A stretch of DNA of 41,694 bases, taken from Rhizobium sp. ASV20. GTDB lineage: Bacteria; Pseudomonadota; Alphaproteobacteria; Rhizobiales; Rhizobiaceae. The notes beneath the pieces are model-generated. The model saw only the letters and a program-made list of their open reading frames with translations, made no database searches and was not told the origin of the DNA. Position 1 is the stretch's first letter. Every line of letters begins with the position of its first letter. Shown here piece by piece: positions 8,068-16,641 of this stretch. A program made the position numbers and the translations under genes. Location of the stretch: the NCBI RefSeq assembly GCF_016429015.1, contig NZ_JAELTU010000053.1:1-41694 (forward strand), in the 5' to 3' direction.

Positions 8068-9588
8068 ATGAAGGGGTATTTTGCAAGGAAACTGATTTCG
8101 GGAGTGGTGCTGGCAGCCGGCGTCGGCATGGCTGCCGTCGCAATGCCCGCGCAGGCGGCAACGCTGCGCATGGCGTGGTCGCAGGACGCGACCGGGCTTG
8201 ATCCGCACAAGCAGACCGCCTTCTCTTCCATCCGCTTGCTGGAATTGATTTACGAGCCGCTCGTTCGCCTCGACGGCAATCTGCAGATCGTGCCCGGTGT
8301 CGCCGAGAGCTGGCAGTTTTCGGCCGATGGCAAGCAGCTGACGTTCAAGCTCAATGGCAAGGCCAAGTTCCAGAACGGCGCGCCTGTCACATCGGCCGAC
8401 GTGAAGGCTTCCTTCACGCGCATTCTCGATCAGGCGACCGGCGCTGTCGCCCGCGCCAACTTCCTGTCGATCGCCAGCATCGACACGCCTGATGCCACGA
8501 CCGTGGTCTTCAACCTGTCGCAGCCCGATGTTCCGCTTCTGACTGCCATGACCAGCCTCAATGCCGCTGTCGTTCCGGCAAGCGAGATTACCGCCGGCAC
8601 CATCGGCACGAAGGCGATCGGCTCCGGCCCCTTCAAGCTCGACAGCTGGGTTCCGAATTCCAAGGAAGTCCTGAGCGCCAACAAGGATTGGGCCGGCGGC
8701 ACCGTCGGCGTCGATGGCATCAACATCAGCGTATTGCCCGATGAAACTGCGATCCTCGCATCGCTGCGTACCGGCCAGACCGATTTTGCCTTGTTGAACG
8801 ACCCGCTCGTCGCGACCTTGGTGCCGAAAGAGCCGAAGCTGCAGCTGACCCGCACGCCGGTACTATCCTACAACGTTCTGCAGCTCAATCCTTCGCGCAA
8901 GCCGATGGACCAGCTGGCTGTGCGCCAGGCGATTTCCTGCGCCATCGACCGCAAGGACGTGATGGATACGGCGGCGCTCGGCGAGGGCAAGGTGACCGGG
9001 CCTCTGACAATGCCGCTTTATGCCACCGATCCCAGCAAGCTCTTCTGCTACACGCGCGACGTCGCCAAGGCGAAGAAGCTGATGGCCGATGCCGGTCTTG
9101 CCAACGGCTTCTCTGCAACGGTCATCGCTGCAACCGGCGAGCCGCCGACGGCCACGGCCGAAGCGCAGGTCATCCAGTCGCAGCTCGCCGAAATCGGCAT
9201 CAAGCTCGACATCAAGGTGATGGAACTGAACGTCTACGTCGACACCTGGCTCAAGGGTAATTTCGACATGGCTGTTGCGCTCAACGGCGGCAGTGCCGAC
9301 CCCTATTCGATGTATAACCGCTACTGGACGAAGACCGGAAACCTGCAGAAGGTCGCCAACTACATCGACGATACGCTCGACAGCCTGATGCAGAAGGGCC
9401 GCGCGGAAACCGATCCCGCCAAGCGCAAGGAAATCTTCGCCGAATTCGAAAAGCATATCGCCGAAGTCTCGCCCTGGATCTGGCTCTACACGGCCTATGG
9501 CTATACGGCCGAGCAGAAGAACGTCGAAGGCTTCGTTCCGACGCCGACCGGTTCGCTATTCGGCCTGAGCAAGGTCTCGATCAAGTAA
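8068..9588 (+). CDS. ABC transporter substrate-binding protein, family 5 (peptide/opine/nickel type)
   Basis: 506 residues, periplasmic. A clear Sec signal peptide ends at AMPAQA (cleavage after about residue 30). The mature protein opens with LRMAWSQDATGLDPHKQTA, typical of family 5 solute-binding proteins (DppA/OppA type), and continues with LIYEPLVRLD and a FNLSQPDVPLL segment. GGAGG at 8056-8060 lies 7 bases before ATG 8068, which decides this start over the ATG at 8062. It follows murQ by 77 bases and precedes two permeases and a double ATPase. Dipeptides are possible, but the setting between murQ and anmK makes muropeptides or anhydroMurNAc-peptides the more likely ligand (inference). 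Confidence 0.93.
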   Translation: MKGYFARKLISGVVLAAGVGMAAVAMPAQAATLRMAWSQDATGLDPHKQTAFSSIRLLELIYEPLVRLDGNLQIVPGVAESWQFSADGKQLTFKLNGKAKFQNGAPVTSADVKASFTRILDQATGAVARANFLSIASIDTPDATTVVFNLSQPDVPLLTAMTSLNAAVVPASEITAGTIGTKAIGSGPFKLDSWVPNSKEVLSANKDWAGGTVGVDGINISVLPDETAILASLRTGQTDFALLNDPLVATLVPKEPKLQLTRTPVLSYNVLQLNPSRKPMDQLAVRQAISCAIDRKDVMDTAALGEGKVTGPLTMPLYATDPSKLFCYTRDVAKAKKLMADAGLANGFSATVIAATGEPPTATAEAQVIQSQLAEIGIKLDIKVMELNVYVDTWLKGNFDMAVALNGGSADPYSMYNRYWTKTGNLQKVANYIDDTLDSLMQKGRAETDPAKRKEIFAEFEKHIAEVSPWIWLYTAYGYTAEQKNVEGFVPTPTGSLFGLSKVSIK

Positions 9589-9602
9589 AGGCGACCGAGA
9601 GT

Positions 9603-9716
9603 TGGGGCATTTCCGTTTCAAATCGAGCGACGGCAATGCCCTATCTCCTTGTTTTCATGCCGTTCCCTCAGCAAAGCGGCTTCGCTTGTCTGCTGGAATT
9701 GCTCTAGAGGAATTGC
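9603..9716. repeat. Possible dispersed intergenic repeat between binding-protein and permease genes
   Basis: The gap between the binding-protein gene and the first permease resembles, on the minus strand, a dispersed intergenic repeat that I recall from Rhizobiaceae genomes: CTAGAGCAATTCC at one end, an AAGC-rich centre, then ATGAAAACAAGGAGATAG and a terminal GAAATGCC. Inside it GGGCATT (9605-9611) pairs with AATGCCC (9635-9641). The AGAGGAA at 9706-9712 at its edge serves as Shine-Dalgarno for the permease. Membership in a repeat family is from memory of the pattern and needs a genome search. Confidence 0.5.
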
Positions 9717-9717
9717 A

Positions 9718-10677
9718 ATGTCATATCTGACGCGTCGGCTGATGACATTCCCGCTAATCATGTTGGGCGTGTCCATCTTCGTCTTCGTCGCCATCCGGCT
9801 GGTGCCGGGCGATGCGATCACGGCGATGCTCGGAACGAATGCAGGCCTGCTGACGCCGGAGCAGCGGCAGGCCCTTGCCGCCTATTTCGGTATCGACCAG
9901 TCATGGCCCATCCAGTACTGGCACTGGTTGCTCGGGGTGTTTCAGGGCAATCTCGGCATTTCAGTCACTTACGGCAAGCCAGTCCTCGACATGATCCTGG
10001 AGCGCTTCCCGTTGACGCTCGAGCTTGCCTTGCTTTCGATGGTGATTGCGCTTGCGATAGGCCTGCCGGCCGGTGTCTTTGCTGCCACGCGCAATGAAAA
10101 ACCTTCCGATCTTGCCGTGCGCATCGTCGCTATGATCGGACAGTCGACGCCGAATTTCGTTCTCGGCCTGCTGCTGATCTATGCTCTGTCCGCCGGCTTC
10201 GGGGTGTTGCCGACCATGGGCGCCTTCACGCCGATCTGGCAGAACCCGCTTGAAAATCTCGGTCAGATGATCCTGCCGGCCATAACCTTGGGCTTCGCCT
10301 TTGCCGCTTCCGTGACGCGCGTCGTGCGCTCCGCCATGCTCGATGTCCTGAGCGACGATTATGTCCGCACCGCCCGCAGCCGTGGCGTTCCGGCGCGTGG
10401 CGTCATCTGGCGGCATGCTTTGCCGAACGCACTGATCCCGGTGGTGACCCTGAGCGGCGTCGAATTCGGCTATCTGCTCGGCGGCGCCGTGCTGGTCGAG
10501 CAGATCTATGCCCTGCCCGGGCTCGGGCGCATGGTGCTCGACGCCATCCTGCAGCGCGACTATGCGCTGGTGCAGGGCAGCGTTCTGTTCATCGCCTTCA
10601 ATTTCATGATCGTAAATCTGCTTGTCGATCTCGCTTATGTCGCGCTAGATCCGCGCGTTCGCCTGGGAGAAGGCTGA
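9718..10677 (+). CDS. ABC transporter permease, DppB/OppB type
   Basis: 319 residues, inner membrane. The first membrane helix (about residues 10-30, LIMLGVSIFVFVAIRLVPGD) has the conserved RLVPGD ending of DppB-type permeases. Several further hydrophobic segments follow. The EAA loop that docks on the ATPase is DYVRTARSRGVPARGVIWRH (about 214-233), and GGAVLVEQIYALPGLGRM (about 256-273) is a family signature. ATG 9718 is preferred to the upstream open frame because AGAGGAA lies 5 bases before it and the protein then begins at the family N-terminus (MSYLTRRL). Its stop overlaps the next permease start by one base (TGATG). Confidence 0.94.
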   Translation: MSYLTRRLMTFPLIMLGVSIFVFVAIRLVPGDAITAMLGTNAGLLTPEQRQALAAYFGIDQSWPIQYWHWLLGVFQGNLGISVTYGKPVLDMILERFPLTLELALLSMVIALAIGLPAGVFAATRNEKPSDLAVRIVAMIGQSTPNFVLGLLLIYALSAGFGVLPTMGAFTPIWQNPLENLGQMILPAITLGFAFAASVTRVVRSAMLDVLSDDYVRTARSRGVPARGVIWRHALPNALIPVVTLSGVEFGYLLGGAVLVEQIYALPGLGRMVLDAILQRDYALVQGSVLFIAFNFMIVNLLVDLAYVALDPRVRLGEG

Positions 10678-11516
10678 TGCGGATCGTCAAGGCTATTTTC
10701 GGACATACGAGCGGCCGGATCGGCGGCATCATCGTCCTCGCCTATGTCGTGCTTGCCGTTCTCGGAACGCTCGGTGTGACCCCGCATGATCCCCTGATGC
10801 AGAACCGCATCGACCGGCTGCATGCGCCAAGCCTCACCTACTGGATGGGCACCGATCTTTTCGGTCGCGATGTTGCGAGCCGATTGATGAAGGGTATTGG
10901 CGAGTCCTTCATCGTCGCCTTCTTCTCGGTTGCTGCTGCGACCCTGATCGGCACGGTGCTTGGCCTGACCGCCGCCTGGTCCGGCAAGCGTTGGGATGGC
11001 GTCATCATGCGAACGATGGACGTGCTTCTGGCCTTTCCGGCGATCCTGCTGGCGCTTTTGATCATCGCCATCGTCGGGCCTGGCACCTGGACCAGTGTCG
11101 CTGCGATTGCGATCGTCTATACGCCGATCTTTACCCGCGTCGTGCGCGGTCCCGCGCTTTCGTTGAAGGGGCGCGATTTCGTCGATGCCGCCCGCACCTT
11201 CGGCAGCAGCCGATCCTATATCCTGACCAGGCATCTTCTTCTCAATCTCGTCGCACCCTTGACCGTGCAGGTGACACTGGCGCTTGCCTGGTCGCTGCTG
11301 ACTGAAGCAGGTCTGAGCTTCCTTGGTCTGGGAACACAGCCGCCGGCCTCCTCATTGGGCCTGATGTTGAGCGACAGCCGCAATCTCATGGAAACGGCGC
11401 CCTGGCTGCTGATCTTCCCGGGCGTGACCATCATGATCTCTATTCTCGGCTTCAACCTGCTTGGCGATGCCCTGCGCGATATCCTCGATCCGAAGATGCG
11501 GAGGTCCACGGTATGA
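10677..11516 (+). CDS. ABC transporter permease, DppC/OppC type
   Basis: 279 residues, inner membrane. It has the N-terminal helix followed by HDPLMQNRIDRLHAPS and YWMGTDLFGRDVASRL (about residues 37-67), the standard DppC-type periplasmic segment. The transmembrane domain carries the EAA loop GRDFVDAARTFGSSRSYILTR (about 165-185) and a GLSFLGLGTQPPASSLGLML stretch (about 213-232). It forms a heterodimeric channel with the preceding permease. Start and stop are both joined to neighbours (TGATG before, ATGA after), so the three transporter genes from 9718 to 13252 are translationally coupled. Confidence 0.94.
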   Translation: MRIVKAIFGHTSGRIGGIIVLAYVVLAVLGTLGVTPHDPLMQNRIDRLHAPSLTYWMGTDLFGRDVASRLMKGIGESFIVAFFSVAAATLIGTVLGLTAAWSGKRWDGVIMRTMDVLLAFPAILLALLIIAIVGPGTWTSVAAIAIVYTPIFTRVVRGPALSLKGRDFVDAARTFGSSRSYILTRHLLLNLVAPLTVQVTLALAWSLLTEAGLSFLGLGTQPPASSLGLMLSDSRNLMETAPWLLIFPGVTIMISILGFNLLGDALRDILDPKMRRSTV

Positions 11517-13252
11517 CACCGCTTCTCTCGGTTTCCGATCTTCGCGTCGGCTTCGGACGCAACCCCGAGGCCAATCCCATCGTTAAAGGTGTCAGCTTCG
11601 ATCTCGATGCCGGCGAGACATTGGCAATCGTCGGCGAGAGTGGGTCGGGCAAGTCGGTCACCGCGCTGTCGATCAATCGCCTCGTCGATTTCGGTGGCGG
11701 CCGCATCATCGGCGGATCGATCCGCTGGAAACGCGCCGACAACAGCATTCTGGATCTCACCAAGGCTGGCGAGGCGGAGCTGACCAAGATCCGCGGCGGC
11801 GAGATCGGCATGATCTTCCAGGAGCCGATGACGTCCCTCAACCCGGTCCTGACCATCGGCACGCAGATTGAAGAATCGTTCCGGCTGCATCGCGGCCTGA
11901 CGGGAAGTCAGGCAAAGGCAGCCGCCAAGGATGCCCTGGATCGCGTGCGCATTCCCGATGCCGCACGCCGACTGACCTATTGCCCGAACCAGCTTTCCGG
12001 CGGCATGCTCCAGCGCGTGATGATCGCGACCGCGCTTGCCTGCAATCCGCGCCTGCTGATTGCCGACGAACCGACGACGGCGCTCGATGTCACCGTCCAG
12101 GCGCAGATCATGGCGCTGCTTGCCGAGCTGAAACGCGAGACCGGCATGTCGATGATCTTCATCACGCACGACATCGGCCTTGTCGCCGGTATTGCCGACA
12201 AGGTCATGGTGATGCAGTCCGGCGAAGCGGTCGAGCAAGGCGAACTCAATCAGATTCTTGATCATCCCAAGCATCCCTATACCCAGCATCTCCTGCATTC
12301 CGTCCCGCACTTCGCTTCAGGGCAGGCTGCGCGCACGGATTTCCAGCGCGACGAGACGCAAGCCGGACCGGCCCTGAACGTGAATGGCTTGACCGTCCGC
12401 TTCCCGGTCAAGGGCAGCTTTCTGCGTCGCTCGGCCGGTTCGGTCCATGCCGTCGAAGGCGTCGGCTTCGATCTGATGCCCGGCGAAACGCTGGCGATTG
12501 TCGGAGAGAGCGGCTCAGGCAAGTCGACCACCGCACGCGCGATCCTCGGGCTGGTCAAGTCGACGCGCGGAACGTTCACGACCAATGCCGGCAAGGCTGC
12601 GGATCGCACCGGCGCCGTACAGATGGTTTTCCAGAACCCTTACGCCTCGCTCAATCCGCGACTGCGCGTCGACAACATCCTTGCCGAACCGGTGATCGCC
12701 GCAGGGGGCCGCATTTCCGCCGAAACGCGGCAACGGATGATCATGCTTCTGAAGCGCGTGGGCCTGCCGGAAAATGCGCTTGAGCGTTACCCGCATGAAT
12801 TCTCAGGCGGCCAGCGGCAAAGACTGTGCATCGCTCGCGCCCTGATGCTGAATCCTTCCGTACTGGTGCTCGACGAAGCCGTGTCCGCACTCGACGTGTC
12901 CGTTCAGGCGCAGGTGCTGGAATTGCTGATCGAGCTGCAGCGCGAATATGGGCTCGCCTACCTCTTCATCTCACATGACATGGCGGTCGTGGAGCGCATC
13001 GCTCATCGCATCGCCGTGATCTATGCCGGGCAGATCGTCGAGATCGGCGATGCCGCCTCCGTCTTGTCGGAACCAAAGCATTCCTATACCAGGCGGCTGA
13101 TTTCGGCGGTGCCGACGGTTGCGCGCCGCAAGGAAAACTTCACGCTCGACACGCGTCAGGTTCCGTCGCTCGTGCGGCCGATCGGCTTCGAGCCGGCAGC
13201 GCCGGAATGGCGCCAATACGCGCCGGATCATATGGCTCTGGCGGAAGCCTGA
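11513..13252 (+). CDS. Double-domain ABC transporter ATPase (DppD-DppF fusion)
   Basis: 579 residues with two ATPase domains in one chain. Domain 1 (about 5-265) has Walker A GESGSGKS (41-48), signature LSGGM (about 162-166) and Walker B LLIADEPTTALD. Domain 2 (about 283-560) has Walker A GESGSGKS (about 331-338), signature FSGGQ (about 429-433) and Walker B LVLDEAVSALD. Both Walker A motifs and Walker B aspartates/glutamates are intact. Met for Gln in signature 1 and Ala for Pro after the second Glu are small departures. Each domain ends in the oligopeptide-transporter C-terminal extension (HPKHPYTQHLL and EPKHSYTRRLI). It powers the importer encoded just upstream; a four-base overlap links it to the second permease. 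Fused ATPases of this type include YejF. Confidence 0.95.
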   Translation: MTPLLSVSDLRVGFGRNPEANPIVKGVSFDLDAGETLAIVGESGSGKSVTALSINRLVDFGGGRIIGGSIRWKRADNSILDLTKAGEAELTKIRGGEIGMIFQEPMTSLNPVLTIGTQIEESFRLHRGLTGSQAKAAAKDALDRVRIPDAARRLTYCPNQLSGGMLQRVMIATALACNPRLLIADEPTTALDVTVQAQIMALLAELKRETGMSMIFITHDIGLVAGIADKVMVMQSGEAVEQGELNQILDHPKHPYTQHLLHSVPHFASGQAARTDFQRDETQAGPALNVNGLTVRFPVKGSFLRRSAGSVHAVEGVGFDLMPGETLAIVGESGSGKSTTARAILGLVKSTRGTFTTNAGKAADRTGAVQMVFQNPYASLNPRLRVDNILAEPVIAAGGRISAETRQRMIMLLKRVGLPENALERYPHEFSGGQRQRLCIARALMLNPSVLVLDEAVSALDVSVQAQVLELLIELQREYGLAYLFISHDMAVVERIAHRIAVIYAGQIVEIGDAASVLSEPKHSYTRRLISAVPTVARRKENFTLDTRQVPSLVRPIGFEPAAPEWRQYAPDHMALAEA

Positions 13253-13273
13253 GCAACCGGCGAGGAGTGAGAT

Positions 13274-14290
13274 ATGGCTGGGGGGCACATGCAATTTGAA
13301 GAACGGTTCGATCGGGCCTTTACACCGCTAGAACAGGCAGTGGCGTCGGCTCGCATTCCAGGCGGCGTCCTCGGCATGGTCGATCTCGACGGCAATCGGC
13401 TCGTGCGCGCCGTCGGTGCAGCACAGAAGATCCCGAGCGTCAGGCCGATGCTGGTCGATACATGGTTCGATCTCGCTTCGCTCACCAAGGTGATTTTCAC
13501 CACGCCGCGCATTCTTGCGCTGGTGGAGGTGGGCACCATCGATCTCGACGCACCGTTGACGACGCTCCTGCCGGACCTGCGTCAATACAGTGCCGAGGCT
13601 TGGGAACGGAAGGTGACCTTCCGGCAATGCCTCGGCCATCAGACGCCTTTTCCGGCGGTCGAACCGATCTACACCTATGGCCGCGATCCGGACCTCTTGC
13701 GCGCCTTCATTCTGCAGCGTGAATGGCGGGCCGGGCCGCCTGTCTACTCCGATATCAACTTCATCCTGCTCGGCTTTGCACTTGAGCGCCTGACCGGACA
13801 GACGATCCGCGCCATGGACCCCGGCCCGGGCTTTGCCTTTTCCGCAGCCCCCGATCAGGCCGCGGCGACGGAAGATTGCACCTGGCGCCACCGCATCCTG
13901 TCGGGCGAAGTTCACGACGACAATTGCTCAGCACTGCAGGGTGCCGGCCATGCCGGGCTTTTCGGAACGGCAGGCTCTGTTCTCGATTTCGCCAGGGGCC
14001 TACTCGATGGCAGCGGCGGGGCGGCGCATTCGATCGCACTGATGCGGACGCCGCTTTCCGCCACACGCACGCATGGCTGGGAACGGCCATATGACGGCTG
14101 GCATGGCGGGGCTCTCTGCTCGCCCGGAACCATCGGTCACACCGGATTTACCGGGACCGCTCTCTGGATCGATTTCGACAAGGGCACGGCCTGGACCCTG
14201 CTCACCAACCGCATTCATCCGACGCGTCATTTCGACAGCGGCATCCTGCCGCTTCGCCAGGCCGTCAGCGATCGCGTCAACGCTGCATAG
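13274..14290 (+). CDS. Class C beta-lactamase-like serine hydrolase (candidate MurNAc-L-Ala amidase or peptidase)
   Basis: 338 residues, no signal peptide, so probably cytoplasmic. The penicillin-recognising fold is shown by Ser69-Leu-Thr-Lys72 (DLASLTKVIF), the second motif Tyr-Ser-Asp at about 158 (VYSDINFILLG) and His-Thr-Gly at about 288 (GHTGFTGTALWIDF) in place of Lys-Thr-Gly. GAGGAG at 13262-13267 supports ATG 13274. It lies between the importer and anmK. In Bacillus subtilis the murQ-murR-murP operon also contains a protein that, as I recall, is of this family (AmiE/YbbE, described as an N-acetylmuramyl-L-alanine amidase). Removal of the stem peptide from imported muropeptides is therefore a reasonable inference. 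A D,D-peptidase or esterase is the alternative; true beta-lactamase action is unlikely without a signal peptide. Confidence 0.85.
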   Translation: MAGGHMQFEERFDRAFTPLEQAVASARIPGGVLGMVDLDGNRLVRAVGAAQKIPSVRPMLVDTWFDLASLTKVIFTTPRILALVEVGTIDLDAPLTTLLPDLRQYSAEAWERKVTFRQCLGHQTPFPAVEPIYTYGRDPDLLRAFILQREWRAGPPVYSDINFILLGFALERLTGQTIRAMDPGPGFAFSAAPDQAAATEDCTWRHRILSGEVHDDNCSALQGAGHAGLFGTAGSVLDFARGLLDGSGGAAHSIALMRTPLSATRTHGWERPYDGWHGGALCSPGTIGHTGFTGTALWIDFDKGTAWTLLTNRIHPTRHFDSGILPLRQAVSDRVNAA

Positions 14291-14300
14291 GAGCTTCACC

Positions 14301-15416
14301 ATGGAACCAATCTGGGCCGTTGGTCTGATGACCGGAACCGTCCTCGACGGCAATATCGATGTCGCCATGCTGAAGACGGACGGCGAGCGGATCGAAGAGT
14401 TTGGCTCCTATGTGCTCGCTCCATATCCCGGCTGGATAAGAACGCTGCTGGAAGAGACGCTGCGACAGGCACGGACCTGGAATTTTGAAGGCCCTGAGCC
14501 GGCGATCTTCAAGGAAGCGGAGGAGGCCCTGACGAGAGCTCAGTCCGAGGCCGTGAGAGAGTTGGTGGAAAGCAAGGGGATGACGATGGCAGACATCGGC
14601 GTCGTCGGCTTTCATGGCCAGACGGTGCTGCATCGGGCGCCACAAAAGGACCGTCTGGGACAGACGCGTCAGCTTGGCGACGGGGAGCTGATGCATTCCA
14701 TCCTCGGCACCAAGGTTGCCTATGACTTCCGCTCGGCGGACATGCGCGCCGGCGGCCAGGGGGCGCCGCTTGCCGCCGTCTACCACACTGCGTTGCTGCG
14801 TGGCGCGGGCGCCGCCGGCGAGACCGCCATCCTCAATCTCGGCGGCGTAGCCAACATCACATGGTGGGATGGCGAGGACACGTTCATCGCCTTCGACACC
14901 GGCCCTGCGAACGCGCCGCTCAACGATTTCATCAAGTCTCATGGCCTCGGCGAGATGGACCGCGACGGCGCGCTCGGTCGCGCCGGGACGGTTGACGAGG
15001 CAAGACTCGAACGGCTCCTGCAACACCCCTATCTGACAGCTCCCTATCCGAAGTCGCTGGACCGCTTCGATTTCGGTGCTTCCATGGCCGATGGCCTTAG
15101 CCCGGAAGATGGTGCCGCGACGCTTTCGGCCTTCACGGCAGGCGCTGTCGGCAAGGCGCTCGATCTTCTGCCGCGCCGACCGAAGAAGGTCGTCGTCAGC
15201 GGCGGTGGCCGCCACAATCCGACGATCATGTCGATGCTGCAAAGCCGCGCCGGCGTTGAGCCGATTTTTGCGGAGACATTGGGCTGGCGTGGCGATGCCG
15301 TCGAAGCGGAATGCTTCGCGTTTTTGGCGGTTCGCGTGCTGAGGGGCTTGCCGATCAGCTTCCCGGGAACAACAGGTGCTCCGGCGCCGATGCGCGGGGG
15401 ACGCCTCGCCGGGTAG
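14301..15416 (+). CDS. anmK: Anhydro-N-acetylmuramic acid kinase AnmK
   Basis: 371 residues, the family size. AnmK opens the 1,6-anhydro ring of anhydroMurNAc and phosphorylates it to MurNAc-6-P, the substrate of MurQ. Motifs: VGLMTGTVLDGNIDVAM (about 7-23, ATP loop with TxLDG), VVGFHGQTVLHRAP, the ADMRAGGQGAPLAA segment holding the catalytic Asp, ILNLGGVANIT, AFDTGPANAPLNDF and VVSGGGRHNPTIM. ATG 14301 lies 10 bases after the previous stop, with AGGAG at 14289-14293; the longer open frame begins inside the hydrolase gene. Together with MurQ this gives a full anhydroMurNAc to GlcNAc-6-P route inside one operon. Confidence 0.96.
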   Translation: MEPIWAVGLMTGTVLDGNIDVAMLKTDGERIEEFGSYVLAPYPGWIRTLLEETLRQARTWNFEGPEPAIFKEAEEALTRAQSEAVRELVESKGMTMADIGVVGFHGQTVLHRAPQKDRLGQTRQLGDGELMHSILGTKVAYDFRSADMRAGGQGAPLAAVYHTALLRGAGAAGETAILNLGGVANITWWDGEDTFIAFDTGPANAPLNDFIKSHGLGEMDRDGALGRAGTVDEARLERLLQHPYLTAPYPKSLDRFDFGASMADGLSPEDGAATLSAFTAGAVGKALDLLPRRPKKVVVSGGGRHNPTIMSMLQSRAGVEPIFAETLGWRGDAVEAECFAFLAVRVLRGLPISFPGTTGAPAPMRGGRLAG

Positions 15417-15523
15417 GGGCTGTTTGAAGGGCGGAGGCCGCCACAGGTTTTCGCCGCCTTCCATCGATGCTATGAACATGCCACGAATTTGCGATCGATT
15501 GGTCTCGGACGGATATCGCTGGG

Positions 15524-16474
15524 ATGGCAGGCAGGCAGCATCGGATAAACTTCTTCCGCGCGATCGCCGGCATTATGGTCGCCTGCGCTACGGCCATGGC
15601 GACCTTCAGTCCTGCGAGAGCGCAACCGGAATGGATTGTCGTGCCACCGGCTTGTGTTTCCGGTCCGATGATTACGGCAACCGGCGAGACGCTCTGTCTG
15701 CGCAAGGATAGTTATAATCGCGATCTATGTGCCGCCATCGAATATTTCGCTGGTGCCAACCATTTGCCGCCGGATTACCTGGCACGGCTGGTCTGGCGCG
15801 AAAGCCTGTTTCGTTCCGACGCCGTCAGCCCGAAGGGGGCGCGCGGGATTGCGCAGTTCATGCCGGGGACAGCGCGGCTGCGAGGGGTTCGCGACAGCTA
15901 TGATGCGCTCGAAGCGCTTGGCAAGGCAGCGACCTATCTCGATGAATTGCGCAATCGTTTCGGCAACTTGGGGCTTGCGGCAGCTGCCTACAATGCCGGT
16001 GAGGGCGGCCTTGCCAATTTCCTGAACTCCGGTGATCTTCCCTATGAGACCCGTAGCTATGTCAGCGCGATCACCGCACACACTGTGGAGGAATGGCGCG
16101 ACGAACCGCCGAAAATTGCAGCGCCGGCCCTGGATAAGAGCAAAGCTTTCATTCCGTCCTGCGTCGCGCTTGCGGAAAGCCGGCGATTGAAGTCGGTGCC
16201 CTTCGAGCAGGAGCGGCCATGGGCGCCCTGGGGTGCGCAACTGGCCGAGCATTTCCAGGTCGATTCTGCCCGGCGCATGTTTGCAACCAATGTTCAGAAG
16301 CTGCCGTCTCCCCTGAATGCGGAGAAGCCTTTGATCGTGCGCCAACGCAATGCTGATTTTGGACGCCGCATTCGTTTTGCGGCTCGCATCGGCCGGCAGA
16401 CGCGCGCCGAGGCCGATGCCGTCTGTAATCAGGTCCGACAGCAAGGAGGGACCTGTCTGGTGTTCAAGAACTGA
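15524..16474 (+). CDS. Exported lytic transglycosylase (SLT domain)
   Basis: 316 residues. An N-terminal signal sequence (hydrophobic about 11-28, likely cleavage after ARA at about 33) sends it to the periplasm. The SLT domain (about 55-190) shows the catalytic Glu93 in LVWRESLFRSDAVSPKGARG, followed by AQFMPGTARLRG and the AAAYNAGEGGLANFL motif. Such enzymes cut the MurNAc-GlcNAc bond and leave 1,6-anhydroMurNAc ends, which is exactly what AnmK consumes. It lies 107 bases after anmK in the same direction and probably belongs to the operon, at its end. The C-terminal part (about 200-316) is conserved-looking but I recognise no domain; it ends in a pair of cysteines (AVCNQVRQQGGTCLVFKN). Confidence 0.9.
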   Translation: MAGRQHRINFFRAIAGIMVACATAMATFSPARAQPEWIVVPPACVSGPMITATGETLCLRKDSYNRDLCAAIEYFAGANHLPPDYLARLVWRESLFRSDAVSPKGARGIAQFMPGTARLRGVRDSYDALEALGKAATYLDELRNRFGNLGLAAAAYNAGEGGLANFLNSGDLPYETRSYVSAITAHTVEEWRDEPPKIAAPALDKSKAFIPSCVALAESRRLKSVPFEQERPWAPWGAQLAEHFQVDSARRMFATNVQKLPSPLNAEKPLIVRQRNADFGRRIRFAARIGRQTRAEADAVCNQVRQQGGTCLVFKN

Positions 16475-16641
16475 GTTATTCTCTCCGTCTGGACAGACCT
16501 CGGTTGGTTGGAGAGATTTCGTCATCTTGTCGCGGTCGTTTGATCCAGTGCCATTCGTTTGTGCTTTACTCCCCTTTGCCGCGGACATATTTCTAATAAC
16601 GGCCTTTGGGAGGAGTCGTTAGGTAACCCAAGGAGCGTATG

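Noticed and set aside
13274..14290. Reading the serine hydrolase as an antibiotic-resistance beta-lactamase
   Set aside because: No export signal, HTG in place of KTG, and its operon is about cell-wall sugars.
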